DNA of 64,000 bases from Tissierella pigra (lineage in GTDB: Bacteria > Bacillota > Clostridia > Tissierellales > Tissierellaceae): NCBI RefSeq assembly GCF_009695605.1, contig NZ_VUNQ01000006.1:1-64000 (forward strand). Direction: 5' to 3'. The notes under the pieces were generated by a model. That model had not been told where the DNA came from, ran no database searches, and saw only the letters and a program-made list of their open reading frames with translations. Of this stretch, positions 25,076 to 33,930 are shown one piece after another (within the stretch, counting starts at the first letter, position 1; each line of letters starts with the position of its first letter). The translations under genes and the position numbers were made by a program.

Positions 25076-26797
25076 TTAATTCGTATTTGTATAATGAGTT
25101 ATATTTTCTCTTTTGATAATACTCTTAATTTCTCTGCTAAAAGTAATCTTCACTAATGAATAAAGCATATTTAATAAAATAAAAATAACAAATATAAATA
25201 AATAGCTTATCTGAAAAGGCATATAGTCACCAGTTTGAATAGATAATGTTTTTTGCACTGATTGAGCAATCATAATACTTGGCATAAGTGTTAACAAGAA
25301 AGTCATTCCAATAATAGGCCTATAAATATCAATCAGCAACGTTCCTATTGCTTTAGGTTTGTACCCCATTAGGTGTAAAATAAGTATATCTCTTTTGTTT
25401 TCTTGAAAATTTATTAAAAGAGCCAAATAAAGTAAAATAGAACCAACAATAAATCCAATAATTTGATTGATAACCGCACTATTTCGATTGGATACAGAGT
25501 CTCTCTCAAGATTGGCGATTTTTTGTTCATAGGTTGTTGTTATACCTTCATCACTTAATACCTCTTCTATACTTAATATACCATTGTAAACATTTGCTGG
25601 GAGGTTTAAAATCTCAGCCAACTTTTCTTTAGATATATAAATTGATTTTGATTTGGCATTAATGGCTATGTTTTCAATTATTACAGGATAGTTTTTTTCG
25701 CTAAAAGTAAGAATAATCTTGTCTCCAATATTAAAACCATATAATTCATTTAAGGCTGGAGAAATATAAACTTTATCTTTTTTAATACCATTCAGTAACT
25801 TTCCTTTTCTGTCTTGAAGAGCTAATATTTTATCATTTTGTTCTATACCGATAATCTGCTGTTCCACCTCTGTGCCATTTTGGGATTTAACAACAACATC
25901 AGAAATCAGATAATATATGGAATTATCTTTTTCTTCATCTTTTATTTTAAATTCTGTAAAATGGGTGTCAAACATATATCTATGTCCAACAGTCTGTGAT
26001 AAAAATACTTTTTGACTACTGCGGTTTAGTGAATAACCCATAATAAACATAACCGTAAATCCCATAACAGCAGTAATAATAAGTAAGACTGCAATAGGCT
26101 TTCTAAATGCTATACGATAAGGAAACTTATCTTTAACAGGCAAAATTTTGACGAAACTATTTACGAATTTCAATATCCCTGAAAATCCGTACTTATTATT
26201 TACTCCAGAAAGTAAATTGCCAACCTCCATACGTCCAACAAAACCATAGCTGAAAAATGTCACAATACAAAATATAACTATTGGAGCAAGTAAGCCAATG
26301 ATAATACTTGATAAATCAATATTTTTTATAAGACCTGCTAAATTATAGGACTGTTTATTTGCATTTATGAGAATATCTGATGCAAAATAACCGAAAACAA
26401 ATCCAAACAATCCTCCAACAAGAGAAAGTATCGCAGTAAAGCTGACAAAATAACTCCTTAATACTCGATTTTTATACCCCAATGCCCTTAAACATCCTAT
26501 TTGCTTTCCATTTGATTTATAAAATCTATAAAAGAACATAGCAAATACAAAAGATGTTAAACCTATTAAAACAATAAGAAAGTTTTTAGAAAGAATTACA
26601 TTAGAATTTAATGCCTTTTGATAAAGTAATTGATTTTCACTTAAAACAGATAAAGATTTTAGCATTTTCATATTACCGTCAATTGAAAATTGTACAAAAA
26701 AATACATAAACGAAGTAAACGCACTTAGTAAAAATAATAAAAATACAAATATTTTATTTCTCACTATTTCTCTAGTAATTTGCTTAAATAAATACAT
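25076..26797 (-). CDS. FtsX-family ABC transporter permease
   Basis: 573-residue permease with an N-terminal segment (FVFLLFLLSAFTSFMYFF), a first FtsX block of three segments (about 70-185, with RALGYKNRVLRSYFV), a segment near 235-255, an extracellular domain of about 170 residues, and a second FtsX block (about 435-555, with LHLMGYKPKAIGTLLIDIYRPIIG). This is the layout of BceB/MacB-like permeases, often used for peptide or antibiotic defence. GGGGTGATACC precedes the ATG; the ATPase gene ends 4 bases upstream. It is the last gene of the LytTR operon. Confidence 0.85.
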   Translation of the reverse strand: MYLFKQITREIVRNKIFVFLLFLLSAFTSFMYFFVQFSIDGNMKMLKSLSVLSENQLLYQKALNSNVILSKNFLIVLIGLTSFVFAMFFYRFYKSNGKQIGCLRALGYKNRVLRSYFVSFTAILSLVGGLFGFVFGYFASDILINANKQSYNLAGLIKNIDLSSIIIGLLAPIVIFCIVTFFSYGFVGRMEVGNLLSGVNNKYGFSGILKFVNSFVKILPVKDKFPYRIAFRKPIAVLLIITAVMGFTVMFIMGYSLNRSSQKVFLSQTVGHRYMFDTHFTEFKIKDEEKDNSIYYLISDVVVKSQNGTEVEQQIIGIEQNDKILALQDRKGKLLNGIKKDKVYISPALNELYGFNIGDKIILTFSEKNYPVIIENIAINAKSKSIYISKEKLAEILNLPANVYNGILSIEEVLSDEGITTTYEQKIANLERDSVSNRNSAVINQIIGFIVGSILLYLALLINFQENKRDILILHLMGYKPKAIGTLLIDIYRPIIGMTFLLTLMPSIMIAQSVQKTLSIQTGDYMPFQISYLFIFVIFILLNMLYSLVKITFSREIKSIIKRENITHYTNTN

Positions 26798-26801
26798 GGT
26801 A

Positions 26802-27500
26802 TCACCCCCAAATCATATTACTTGCAGATATTGGATTATGATTAATTATGTCCTCGAACAATAAGCCATCTTTAATTGTAATGATCCTATCTGCTGTTTC
26901 GGCAATTTGAAGATTATGTGTTATAAAAAGTACACTAATACCAAAAATATTCTTTAAACTATGTAAAAGTTCCACTACCTTTTTACTGTTTGACTCATCA
27001 AGGGAACCAGTAGCTTCATCACAAAATAAAATACTTGGATTTTTTATTACAGCTCTGGCAATTGCAGTACGTTGTTGCTCTCCTCCCGACATTTCAGATG
27101 GAAATTTATCAAGAATACTTTCTATTCCTAAAATACGAGTAAGTCTATCAAATGGAAGTGGCGTAGAATTAGGAGATATACCGATTTTAATATTTTCTTC
27201 AGCTGTCAGATTATTTAACAACATATAATTTTGAAAAACATACCCCACTTCATTACGTTTCCAATCTGCCAACTGACTTTCAGTAAATAATGTTAATTCT
27301 TTTCCTCTATACACCACTTTACCAGAAGTAGGTTTCAACAGCCCTGATAATATATTGAGAAGGGTTGATTTACCAGAACCGCTAGGTCCTAAAATTACAG
27401 TAAAAGTTTCCTCCTCAATCCCTAAAGAAATACCTTTTAGAATTTGTTCTTTTTTGTTAAATTCCTTTGTTATACTTTGTGATACCAATATTTTAGACAT
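26802..27500 (-). CDS. ABC transporter ATP-binding protein (MacB/LolD type)
   Basis: 232-residue ATPase. It has Walker A GPSGSGKST, Q-loop VFQNYMLLNNLTAEEN, signature MSGGEQQRTAIARA, Walker B ILFCDEATGSLD, and the switch His in FITHNLQIAETADRI. The signature MSGGEQQR and the pairing with an FtsX permease place it in the MacB/BceA group. AGGAGAACATTTCT precedes the ATG. It lies 12 bases after the DUF3021 gene. Confidence 0.92.
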   Translation of the reverse strand: MSKILVSQSITKEFNKKEQILKGISLGIEEETFTVILGPSGSGKSTLLNILSGLLKPTSGKVVYRGKELTLFTESQLADWKRNEVGYVFQNYMLLNNLTAEENIKIGISPNSTPLPFDRLTRILGIESILDKFPSEMSGGEQQRTAIARAVIKNPSILFCDEATGSLDESNSKKVVELLHSLKNIFGISVLFITHNLQIAETADRIITIKDGLLFEDIINHNPISASNMIWG

Positions 27501-27512
27501 AGAAATGTTCTC

Positions 27513-27914
27513 CTAATCTTTCTTTATATCTCTATTTACTTTTAATCGGTTATTGATAAATGCAATATCATCATTAATTTTTATTATATTTATAAGATAG
27601 CTTATAACATATATTACTAAACCCATAATAATAACCACTAAAATAGGAGTACTGCTGTACCAATTAAAAAGATAACCTGCAAAGATGAGTATACATAGGG
27701 TAAAAGTAACATCTCGAAAAACTTCAATAATAAAATATTTACTTTCAATATTTTGGATAATATTTAATCCTAAAGCAATAATTAAATTTACAGCAAGAGC
27801 TTGATAGACACTACTAATAAACAAAAACTCCCCTCCATATAAACTTGCAATAACAGCTAATATAATTAAAGTTAGTCCTGTTGCAGCAAATATATTTGTT
27901 ATTATTTTTCTCAA
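27513..27914 (-). CDS. DUF3021-like four-segment membrane protein
   Basis: 133 residues with four transmembrane segments and a charged C-terminal tail, the size and layout of DUF3021 proteins. These are usually encoded next to a LytTR regulator and are thought to hold it at the membrane or inhibit it. The start is TTG at 27914 with AGGTG 8 bases before it. It begins 7 bases after the LytTR stop codon, so coupling is likely. The family assignment rests mainly on topology and context. Confidence 0.65.
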   Translation of the reverse strand: MRKIITNIFAATGLTLIILAVIASLYGGEFLFISSVYQALAVNLIIALGLNIIQNIESKYFIIEVFRDVTFTLCILIFAGYLFNWYSSTPILVVIIMGLVIYVISYLINIIKINDDIAFINNRLKVNRDIKKD

Positions 27915-27921
27915 TTTCTCA

Positions 27922-28362
27922 TCACCTCTCCTGTAATTTTAACTTTATCTCTGCAAGATATTTACGAGTAATATATAGTCGCTCCCCATTTATAAGTGTG
28001 GCTTCCAGACGACTATTGACTAGGGGACGTATACTATCCAGCACATTCAAATTTAAAATACATGATTTGCTAATCTGTACAAAATCGCAAGAACTAAGCT
28101 GTTCCAACAACTGATATAAGCGAAACTCTGTACGATATACGGATTTTTCACAATAGACAAATGTCTTTTTATCAACACTTTCAATATAATAAATATAGGA
28201 AGCATCAATCCAAGTTTCTTGATTTTCCAAACTACATTTAATTATATTGTCAACAGATCTTATAAGTGAAACAATACGTTTAACCTTTTTATCAATTTTT
28301 GTACATTTTATAGACACTTCAAGTTCTTTTTGATTGGGGTTCTCCTCTAGTTTGATTATCAT
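27922..28362 (-). CDS. LytTR DNA-binding regulator
   Basis: 146 residues without a receiver domain. The C-terminal 100 residues form a LytTR domain: WIDASYIYYIESVDKKTFVYCEKSVYRTEFRLYQLLEQL, then FVQISKSCILNLNVLDSIRPL and RLEATLINGERLYITRKYLAEIK. Such LytTR regulators paired with a small membrane protein control bacteriocin, competence or stress genes in Firmicutes. AGGAGGCAGGAATT precedes the ATG. It heads the operon LytTR-DUF3021-ATPase-permease and probably regulates it. Confidence 0.9.
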   Translation of the reverse strand: MIIKLEENPNQKELEVSIKCTKIDKKVKRIVSLIRSVDNIIKCSLENQETWIDASYIYYIESVDKKTFVYCEKSVYRTEFRLYQLLEQLSSCDFVQISKSCILNLNVLDSIRPLVNSRLEATLINGERLYITRKYLAEIKLKLQER

Positions 28363-28577
28363 AATTCCTGCCTCCTAGTTCAATATATTACATCATATAC
28401 TATAAAACAATACCTCTAAAACCAAGATGCAAATTTACTTTACTATCATGCAAAATTTATTCTAAATGCCTTTCACATAAATTCTCCTACTTTTTTACAT
28501 TGTGTACATCATATTATAATATATATTAAATTACAATATATCTGAATATCTCTAAAGTTTGTTTTTTCGCATATAAT

Positions 28578-28609
28578 AAATTCCCTCAAACATTGGTTTG
28601 AGGGAATTT
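28578..28609 (-). terminator. Terminator after the ABC-F gene
   Basis: AAATTCCCTCAAAC pairs perfectly with GTTTGAGGGAATTT around a 4-base loop. It lies 120 bases past the ABC-F stop codon; the following tail is only moderately U-rich. The rest of the gap 28363-28728 shows no gene. Confidence 0.65.
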
Positions 28610-28728
28610 ATAACACACTAGATATTTAATTAAAAAACCTTTAACTTAATATTTCCTATTTTTGATATTTGTTTAAATATAGAAGTTCGCACTATTAATC
28701 TTAAATTCATAATTTGAAATATCAATAC

Positions 28729-30264
28729 TTATGTTAGTTCTATGTTTATTACCTTGTCTACCCATGAACGATAAAATGCTTCTTCGTGGCATACTATCAA
28801 TACAGTACCTCTAAAATTCTTTAAGCTATTTTTAAGTGCCTCTTTAGCAGTAGAGTCCAGATGATTTGTCGGTTCATCAAGAATTAAAAAGTTACAAGGA
28901 GATAGCATTAGTTTGCATAATTTCACTTTTGCCTGTTCCCCTCCACTTAATGTTGACACTGGCTGTATTACATGATCATTACTTATGCCACATCGTGAAA
29001 GTTGTCGGCGTACCTCTTTAATGTTTAGGGACGGATAGCATCTAGTAATTATCTCAAGGGGTGTGAGTGATGGATTTTCCCATATAATATCCTGCTCATA
29101 ATATTCAATTCTCACAGAATTGTCAAATATAAACTCACCTGATATTTTTTCAATATATCCAGTTAAGGTTTTAAGCAAGGTAGATTTCCCTATTCCATTA
29201 AAACCTGTAATCACAATTTTTTGACCACCATCAATAGTAAAATTTAAAGGTGATAATAAAGGATAGTAATAACCCACCTCAAGTTTTTTTACTTTTAATG
29301 CTTCATGTGCTGAACTAGGACTTTCTAGGAAACAAAACTCTGGCTTTGAAATTGTAACAGAAGGTGGGACTATTCGTTCCATACGTTCAAGTTGTTTTCG
29401 TCTTCCCTTAGCATTTTTACTGTTTACACCTGCAATATTCTTGCGGATAAATTCCTCAGTCTCTTTGATCTGCTGCTGTTGAGCATAATATCTACGAATA
29501 TGTTCCTCTCTTAAGTGTTCTTTTTGTTTCAGAAAATTAGAATATTTTCCCGTATATTTTCTGATTACTCCTCCATCAATGTCACAAATACAACTAGAAA
29601 TTTTTTCGAGAAAATCATAATCATGGGAAACTACAGCAAAGGCACTAGGAAATGTAGATAGATATTCTGAAAGCCACAGAACATGCTCCTTATCCAAAAA
29701 ATTTGTAGGTTCATCAAGCAGTAAAACATCTGGTTCTTCCAACAGTAGCTTCGCAAGAATTACTTTTGCTCGTTGACCACCACTTAGCTGTGAAATCAGT
29801 TTATCCCCACCAATGGCAGATAGTCCAAGTCCATTCATAACCTTTTCTATTCGTGACTCTATAATATAGAATTCTCGAACTTCCAAGATGGTTTGACACT
29901 CTGCTGCTTGTAATAAATCTTTTTCATTACCAGTAATAGCATATTTCTCGTACAGCTTATTCATCCTTTCTTCCAAGATGTATAAATTTTGAAATGCTGT
30001 TTTCAAGTACTCTATAACTGTATATTCTCCTAGAACAACTGCATGTTGATCAAGATGTCCAAGTTTTATATTTGGCTGCCAAATAATACGCCCCCTATCA
30101 GGAATGATTTCTCCTGACAACATTCCAATTAAGGTACTTTTTCCTGTACCATTCTGCCCTACAATACCCATATGTTCTCCCTTGAACAATGCAAGAGATT
30201 CATTTTTATATAATATCTTGTCTCCATAAGTATGAGACAAATTTTTAATTTCTAATAAACTCAT
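28729..30264 (-). CDS. ABC-F protein (possible ribosome protection factor)
   Basis: 511-residue soluble protein with two ABC ATPase domains and no membrane part. Walker A motifs are GQNGTGKST (about 38) and GFNGIGKST (about 350); signatures are LSGGQRAKVILAK and LSGGEQAKVKLCK; Walker B motifs are LLLDEPTNFLD and LILDEPTNHLD. The inter-domain linker (about 240-310, basic and Gln/Glu/Arg-rich) is the part that reaches into the ribosome in this family. ABC-F proteins act on translating ribosomes, and many give antibiotic resistance. The attenuator in front fits drug-inducible expression. Which subgroup it belongs to is not clear. Confidence 0.88.
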   Translation of the reverse strand: MSLLEIKNLSHTYGDKILYKNESLALFKGEHMGIVGQNGTGKSTLIGMLSGEIIPDRGRIIWQPNIKLGHLDQHAVVLGEYTVIEYLKTAFQNLYILEERMNKLYEKYAITGNEKDLLQAAECQTILEVREFYIIESRIEKVMNGLGLSAIGGDKLISQLSGGQRAKVILAKLLLEEPDVLLLDEPTNFLDKEHVLWLSEYLSTFPSAFAVVSHDYDFLEKISSCICDIDGGVIRKYTGKYSNFLKQKEHLREEHIRRYYAQQQQIKETEEFIRKNIAGVNSKNAKGRRKQLERMERIVPPSVTISKPEFCFLESPSSAHEALKVKKLEVGYYYPLLSPLNFTIDGGQKIVITGFNGIGKSTLLKTLTGYIEKISGEFIFDNSVRIEYYEQDIIWENPSLTPLEIITRCYPSLNIKEVRRQLSRCGISNDHVIQPVSTLSGGEQAKVKLCKLMLSPCNFLILDEPTNHLDSTAKEALKNSLKNFRGTVLIVCHEEAFYRSWVDKVINIELT

Positions 30265-30283
30265 GTTTAAAACTCCTTTCTAA

Positions 30284-30327
30284 TAAAAAAAGCAGAAGGT
30301 CTTGTGCAAAACACACGACCTTCTGCT
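30284..30327 (-). terminator. Attenuator terminator before the ABC-F gene
   Basis: AGCAGAAGGTC (30291-30301) pairs with GACCTTCTGCT (30317-30327), extended by further pairs, and leftward it is followed by TTTTTTATTA. It lies only about 20 bases before the ABC-F start, so transcription must pass it for expression. Confidence 0.88.
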
Positions 30328-30512
30328 TCCTAATAGTACGTATTATTAACGTACATTACGGCTCAAAATTTAGTTTGAGCTCACACAAAAGGCCGCAGAC
30401 AAAACATTGTCCACGGCCAATAAACCACTCATAATTACTCGGAAAATAGGTACGAAAACAAAGCGTAACAATATACGCCTAAAACAACCTATTTACCGAT
30501 GAATGGAAAGCT

Positions 30513-30611
30513 TCATGCTTTTAGTTTAAGCTCGGTACAATGCTTCATCGGCTTCAATTGTACAGAGCAGATTTCTCTTGTCATTTGATCTATAATAATA
30601 TGATTCACCAT
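30513..30611 (-). CDS. Putative leader peptide of the ABC-F attenuator
   Basis: A 32-codon frame in the leader starts at the ATG at 30609-30611 with GGGGG 5 bases upstream, and reads MVNHIIIDQMTREICSVQLK followed by PMKHCTELKLKA. It begins about 30 bases after the predicted transcription start and its end lies inside the first stem, which is where a stalled ribosome would change folding. An internal ATG (codon 10) could give a shorter peptide. Confidence 0.5.
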   Translation of the reverse strand: MVNHIIIDQMTREICSVQLKPMKHCTELKLKA

Positions 30612-30646
30612 AATAACCCCCAAATTTACTACATATAAGCTTCTTT

Positions 30647-30675
30647 ATAATATCACATTTATTTGAGATTGTAAA
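30647..30675 (-). promoter_or_regulatory. Promoter of the ABC-F leader
   Basis: On the minus strand TTTACA (30670-30675) and TATTAT (30647-30652) are 17 bases apart, upstream of the leader frame. Confidence 0.6.
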
Positions 30676-30953
30676 CAATAAATAAAATAGTCTGAAATCT
30701 TATTGCGATCTTTTCTGATATTTCCCAAATATTATAATGCCTTAAATAGACTTCAGTGCTTAAAATAATATCTTTATTTACATAAGTGAAGCCATAAAAT
30801 CCGTAAAGAAATCTATCTATTTGAGCAAAGGGAGTTATAAATTTTAGGATTTTGTAGCTGAATGAATTGCAGGAGTTATCCATATTCTAAACAGCAGGAA
30901 CGGTATTTTTTATTATGATGTTGGTTATCTATATCATATTATTATGTACTTAC

Positions 30954-30995
30954 AAAATACAGTCCTTCATTTATTACATTGAAGAACTGTATTTT
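30954..30995 (-). terminator. Terminator of the cobalamin operon
   Basis: AAAATACAGTCCTTCAT pairs with the region ending in AACTGTATTTT (30980-30995), with one bulge. It starts 6 bases after the last stop codon of the operon. The 30676-30953 stretch upstream shows no gene I can support. Confidence 0.75.
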
Positions 30996-31001
30996 AGATT
31001 T

Positions 31002-31568
31002 TTAGCTATAATTTAATTTCTTTATATATTTGAATCCATCATCTATTGATATTACATTGATACTGCCATTATCTACTTTAAATCTAAAAAAGTAATCGGG
31101 ATTATCAAATATCCAACATAATGCCAGTCTTATTATACAATCATGGCAGACCAATAAAATATTATCTTCTTCTTTAGAAATCTCTTCTAAAAATTCACTT
31201 AGTCTATTATATACATCTATTAAGCTTTCCCCTTGAGAAATTACATAATTAATTGAATCTTCTACCCAATCCTTACTTTCTATAGGATAAATTTCTGATA
31301 TTTCTTCAAATGTTTTTCCAGTGAATATACCAAAGTTAATTTCTCTAATTCTATCCTCTTTTATCCCCTCTAACCCTAGATTTTCTAAAGTCTCCACAGT
31401 TCTTGTTAAGGGACTATAGTATATTTTACTGTAGTCAAAATGCCTTAGTAGTTCTTTAGTCTTTTTAATTTGTTCTATACCATTATCTGTAAGTCTAGTA
31501 TTATCTCTACTAAATATCTTTTTCACGTTGTCTTCTGTTTCCCCATGTCTTATCATAATTATATCCAT
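31002..31568 (-). CDS. cobC: Alpha-ribazole-5'-phosphate phosphatase
   Basis: 188-residue histidine phosphatase, last gene of the cobalamin operon. It removes the phosphate from alpha-ribazole phosphate or from cobalamin phosphate in nucleotide-loop assembly. The phospho-acceptor is in MIRHGETEDN, the second His in LLVCHDCIIRLA, and YYSPLTRTVETLE is the conserved middle block. I chose the ATG at 31568, because TTGGAG lies 9 bases before it; it overlaps the cobS end by 10 bases. The family also contains phosphoglycerate mutases, but the operon settles the role. Confidence 0.88.
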   Translation of the reverse strand: MDIIMIRHGETEDNVKKIFSRDNTRLTDNGIEQIKKTKELLRHFDYSKIYYSPLTRTVETLENLGLEGIKEDRIREINFGIFTGKTFEEISEIYPIESKDWVEDSINYVISQGESLIDVYNRLSEFLEEISKEEDNILLVCHDCIIRLALCWIFDNPDYFFRFKVDNGSINVISIDDGFKYIKKLNYS

Positions 31569-32293
31569 ATCATCACACTCCAAAAGCTAAGTAGAGAAAT
31601 GCCCTCTCCTAATTCTATAATTGCACCATATACATCTCCTGTTAATCCATCTATTTTTTTATAAGATATAAAGGACATATATTCTCCAAATAAAAATGTA
31701 ATTATAAGGGGTATGATATATTTTATGTCTAATAAAATTAATATGGCAATATATATAATTCCACTTATAAACATCATATTCTTAGGATTACTTTTATGAA
31801 ATAATTCTCCTAAGCCTCCTGGTCTTCCATTCTTCTTATAAGATATTATATAACTAAGTACTAGTCTACTATTTGCAAAGGATAAGGTTATGGCTAAAGG
31901 TAAGTTTTTTACACTTGAAATCAAGATAAACTTAAATAAAATTAAAAGAATTAAGCTTATTACTCCAAAAGCCCCAATTCTACTATCTTTCATAATTTCT
32001 AGAGTTCTTTCTTTATCTCTCCCCGATAAAAATCCATCAAAGGTATCTGATAATCCGTCTAAATGTAGTCCTCCAGTCAATATAATTGTAGTTAATAATG
32101 TTAAAAAGGAGGCTAATTGAATATTATAGGGTGATATTAGGTAATAAACTAAACCTGCCAATCCTCCTATTATTGCTCCTACTAAGGGTAAGAAAAATAC
32201 ACTATATTTAATATTTTTTCCATTGAAATCTACATTTATATTGATAGGGATTCTCGTAAAAAACTGCAGAGAAAGTATAAGCCCTTTTATCAT
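31559..32293 (-). CDS. cobS: Adenosylcobinamide-GDP ribazoletransferase
   Basis: 244-residue membrane enzyme that joins adenosylcobinamide-GDP with alpha-ribazole (or its phosphate) to make adenosylcobalamin (phosphate). FFTRIPI near the start, GGLHLDGLSDTFDGFLSG (about 75) with its acidic motif, and RIGAFGV mark the family; several membrane segments follow. The ATG overlaps the cobU stop codon (ATGA), so translation is coupled. Confidence 0.95.
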   Translation of the reverse strand: MIKGLILSLQFFTRIPININVDFNGKNIKYSVFFLPLVGAIIGGLAGLVYYLISPYNIQLASFLTLLTTIILTGGLHLDGLSDTFDGFLSGRDKERTLEIMKDSRIGAFGVISLILLILFKFILISSVKNLPLAITLSFANSRLVLSYIISYKKNGRPGGLGELFHKSNPKNMMFISGIIYIAILILLDIKYIIPLIITFLFGEYMSFISYKKIDGLTGDVYGAIIELGEGISLLSFWSVMIWI

Positions 32294-32826
32294 TTAATTT
32301 TCACCGGTATGCCACAACATACCAAATAAACCTGATCTGAAATTGAAGCTATCCTTTGGTTTATCCTTCCTTGAATGTCTCTAAATACTCTAGATATATG
32401 ATGTTCCGGAACTATGGAATCTCCCACTTCATTTGTTACTAATACTAGATCATAATCTTTTTCTCTAACTTTATCTATTAAGGCTTTTAATTCCTCTATT
32501 ATAGTATTTTCTATTTTATTTTGCAAATCATAGTCTATATACTCCACATCCTTAGATATATCAAACATTATATTGGAAGTAAGGACTGTTATACAATCTA
32601 AAAAGTAATTTTTTTCTTCACCTACTGCATTTTGAAGTTCATAATTTCCCTCATAGGTTCTCCACTCCTTTGGTCTAGATTCCCTATGGAGATTTATTCG
32701 TTCTGCCATTTCATTATCTGTAACCTTAGATGTGGCTATATACACCACATCTAAAGTATCTTTATATATACTTTCTGCAAATCTACTTTTCCCTGACCTT
32801 GCACCACCTGTAACTAATGTAATCAT
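32290..32826 (-). CDS. cobU: Adenosylcobinamide kinase/guanylyltransferase
   Basis: 178-residue enzyme that phosphorylates adenosylcobinamide and then transfers GMP to it. The P-loop is TGGARSGKSRFAE and the guanylylated His lies in NLHRESRPKEWRTYEG. FLDCITVLTSNIMF and LVLVTNEVGDSIVPEHHISRVFRD are the other conserved blocks. It starts 13 bases after cobT and overlaps cobS. Confidence 0.95.
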   Translation of the reverse strand: MITLVTGGARSGKSRFAESIYKDTLDVVYIATSKVTDNEMAERINLHRESRPKEWRTYEGNYELQNAVGEEKNYFLDCITVLTSNIMFDISKDVEYIDYDLQNKIENTIIEELKALIDKVREKDYDLVLVTNEVGDSIVPEHHISRVFRDIQGRINQRIASISDQVYLVCCGIPVKIK

Positions 32827-32839
32827 TTTACCACTCCAT

Positions 32840-33913
32840 TTAGTCTTCTCTTATATCTACTAATGCATCACCATCTAATGACAAAGATTCAAAGGTTCCC
32901 ATATTCTCCAATGTATACAATCCTGCTTCTATAATTTGAAAAGCCAGTGGACATCCTGAGCCTTCACCTAATCTCATACCTAAATTTAACATAGGTTTTA
33001 GACCTAATTTATCCATTACATACTTTGCCCCAGGTTCTCCAGATAAATGAGATGGAATTATATATTCTTTAACTAAAGGGTTTAATTTAACAGCACAAAG
33101 GGCCGCTGTAGATGATATAAATCCATCTATGACTACAGGTCTTTTGTTTTTGGCAGCGGATAAAAACAAACCGCACATACCTCCTATATCAAAACCCCCT
33201 ACTTTTGCTATTACGTCAATAGGATCTTTACCATTGGGTTTATTTTTTTCTATACCTTTTCTTATTACATCTTTTTTGTTTGAATGTTGTTCATCAGTTA
33301 AACCTGCACCTTTTCCACAAGTTATATCTACATCTAAACCTGTTAAAGCTGATAAAACTGCTGCTGCAGTAGTGGTATTTCCTATACCAACTTCTCCAGT
33401 ACCTAATATATCATATCCCTCACCATATAGCTTGTCCCCTGCTTCTATACCTGCTTCTATTGATTTAACTGCTTCATCATAAGTCATTGCAGGTTCTTTT
33501 ACAAAGTTTTTTGTTCCATTGGCAATTTTTCTATTTATTATTTTAGGGTCATCTATTTCTCCTATTACTCCTAGATTTATAGTAACTATATCTGTACTCG
33601 TATATTTACCTAAAGTAGCAACTCCTGTTACTCCTTTTGTCATACTTTCAGTTAGTACCTTAGTAAATATCTGTGGAGCAGAGCTGACTCCTTCTTCTAC
33701 TACTCCATTATCACTACACATTACAACAATTGCCTTTTTATCAATTTTGTTGTTTACTTTTCCAGTCATACCTGCTATTTTTATAGTTGCTTCTTCCAAT
33801 GTACCTAGACTTCCCATTGGTTTTACTAGTCCATCCCACTGATTTCTTACTAGATTTTTCACTTCCTCATTTGTGGGTGTTATTAATTCTAAAGTATCTT
33901 TAAGTAGTTTCAT
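32840..33913 (-). CDS. cobT: Nicotinate-nucleotide-dimethylbenzimidazole phosphoribosyltransferase
   Basis: 357-residue cytoplasmic enzyme that activates the lower-ligand base to alpha-ribazole phosphate. MGSLGTLEEATIKIAG, MCSDNGVVEEGVSSAP, LGTGEVGIGNTTTAAAV, VGGFDIGGMCGLFL and the C-terminal RLGEGSGCPLAF with the catalytic Glu are all present. No lower-ligand synthesis genes (bza) are seen in the window, so the base may come from elsewhere. AAGGATG precedes the ATG. Confidence 0.95.
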   Translation of the reverse strand: MKLLKDTLELITPTNEEVKNLVRNQWDGLVKPMGSLGTLEEATIKIAGMTGKVNNKIDKKAIVVMCSDNGVVEEGVSSAPQIFTKVLTESMTKGVTGVATLGKYTSTDIVTINLGVIGEIDDPKIINRKIANGTKNFVKEPAMTYDEAVKSIEAGIEAGDKLYGEGYDILGTGEVGIGNTTTAAAVLSALTGLDVDITCGKGAGLTDEQHSNKKDVIRKGIEKNKPNGKDPIDVIAKVGGFDIGGMCGLFLSAAKNKRPVVIDGFISSTAALCAVKLNPLVKEYIIPSHLSGEPGAKYVMDKLGLKPMLNLGMRLGEGSGCPLAFQIIEAGLYTLENMGTFESLSLDGDALVDIRED

Positions 33914-33930
33914 ATGTACACATCCTTATC

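Larger units (their letters stand above)
30265..30640 (-). promoter_or_regulatory. Long structured 5' leader (attenuator) of the ABC-F gene
   Basis: About 375 bases lie between the promoter and the gene. From 5' to 3' on the minus strand there are a short leader frame (30513-30611), a stem CCGATGAA/TTCATCGG around the end of that frame, a stem GGCCGTGGAC/GTCTGCGGCC (about 30390-30418), a stem GCTCAAA/TTTGAGC (about 30361-30380), a stem GTACGT/ACGTAC (about 30337-30355), and a final intrinsic terminator directly before the ribosome site. No known riboswitch or T-box element was recognised. The design fits ribosome-stalling attenuation by an antibiotic. Confidence 0.75.

Noticed and set aside
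30265-30640. T-box or known metabolite riboswitch in the ABC-F leader
   Set aside because: No T-box sequence (TGGNACCGCG type) or known aptamer core was found; attenuation by a leader peptide fits better.
30659-30883. 74-codon frame on the minus strand before the ABC-F leader
   Set aside because: No ribosome site, unusual composition, and it overlaps the ABC-F leader promoter; no family recognised.
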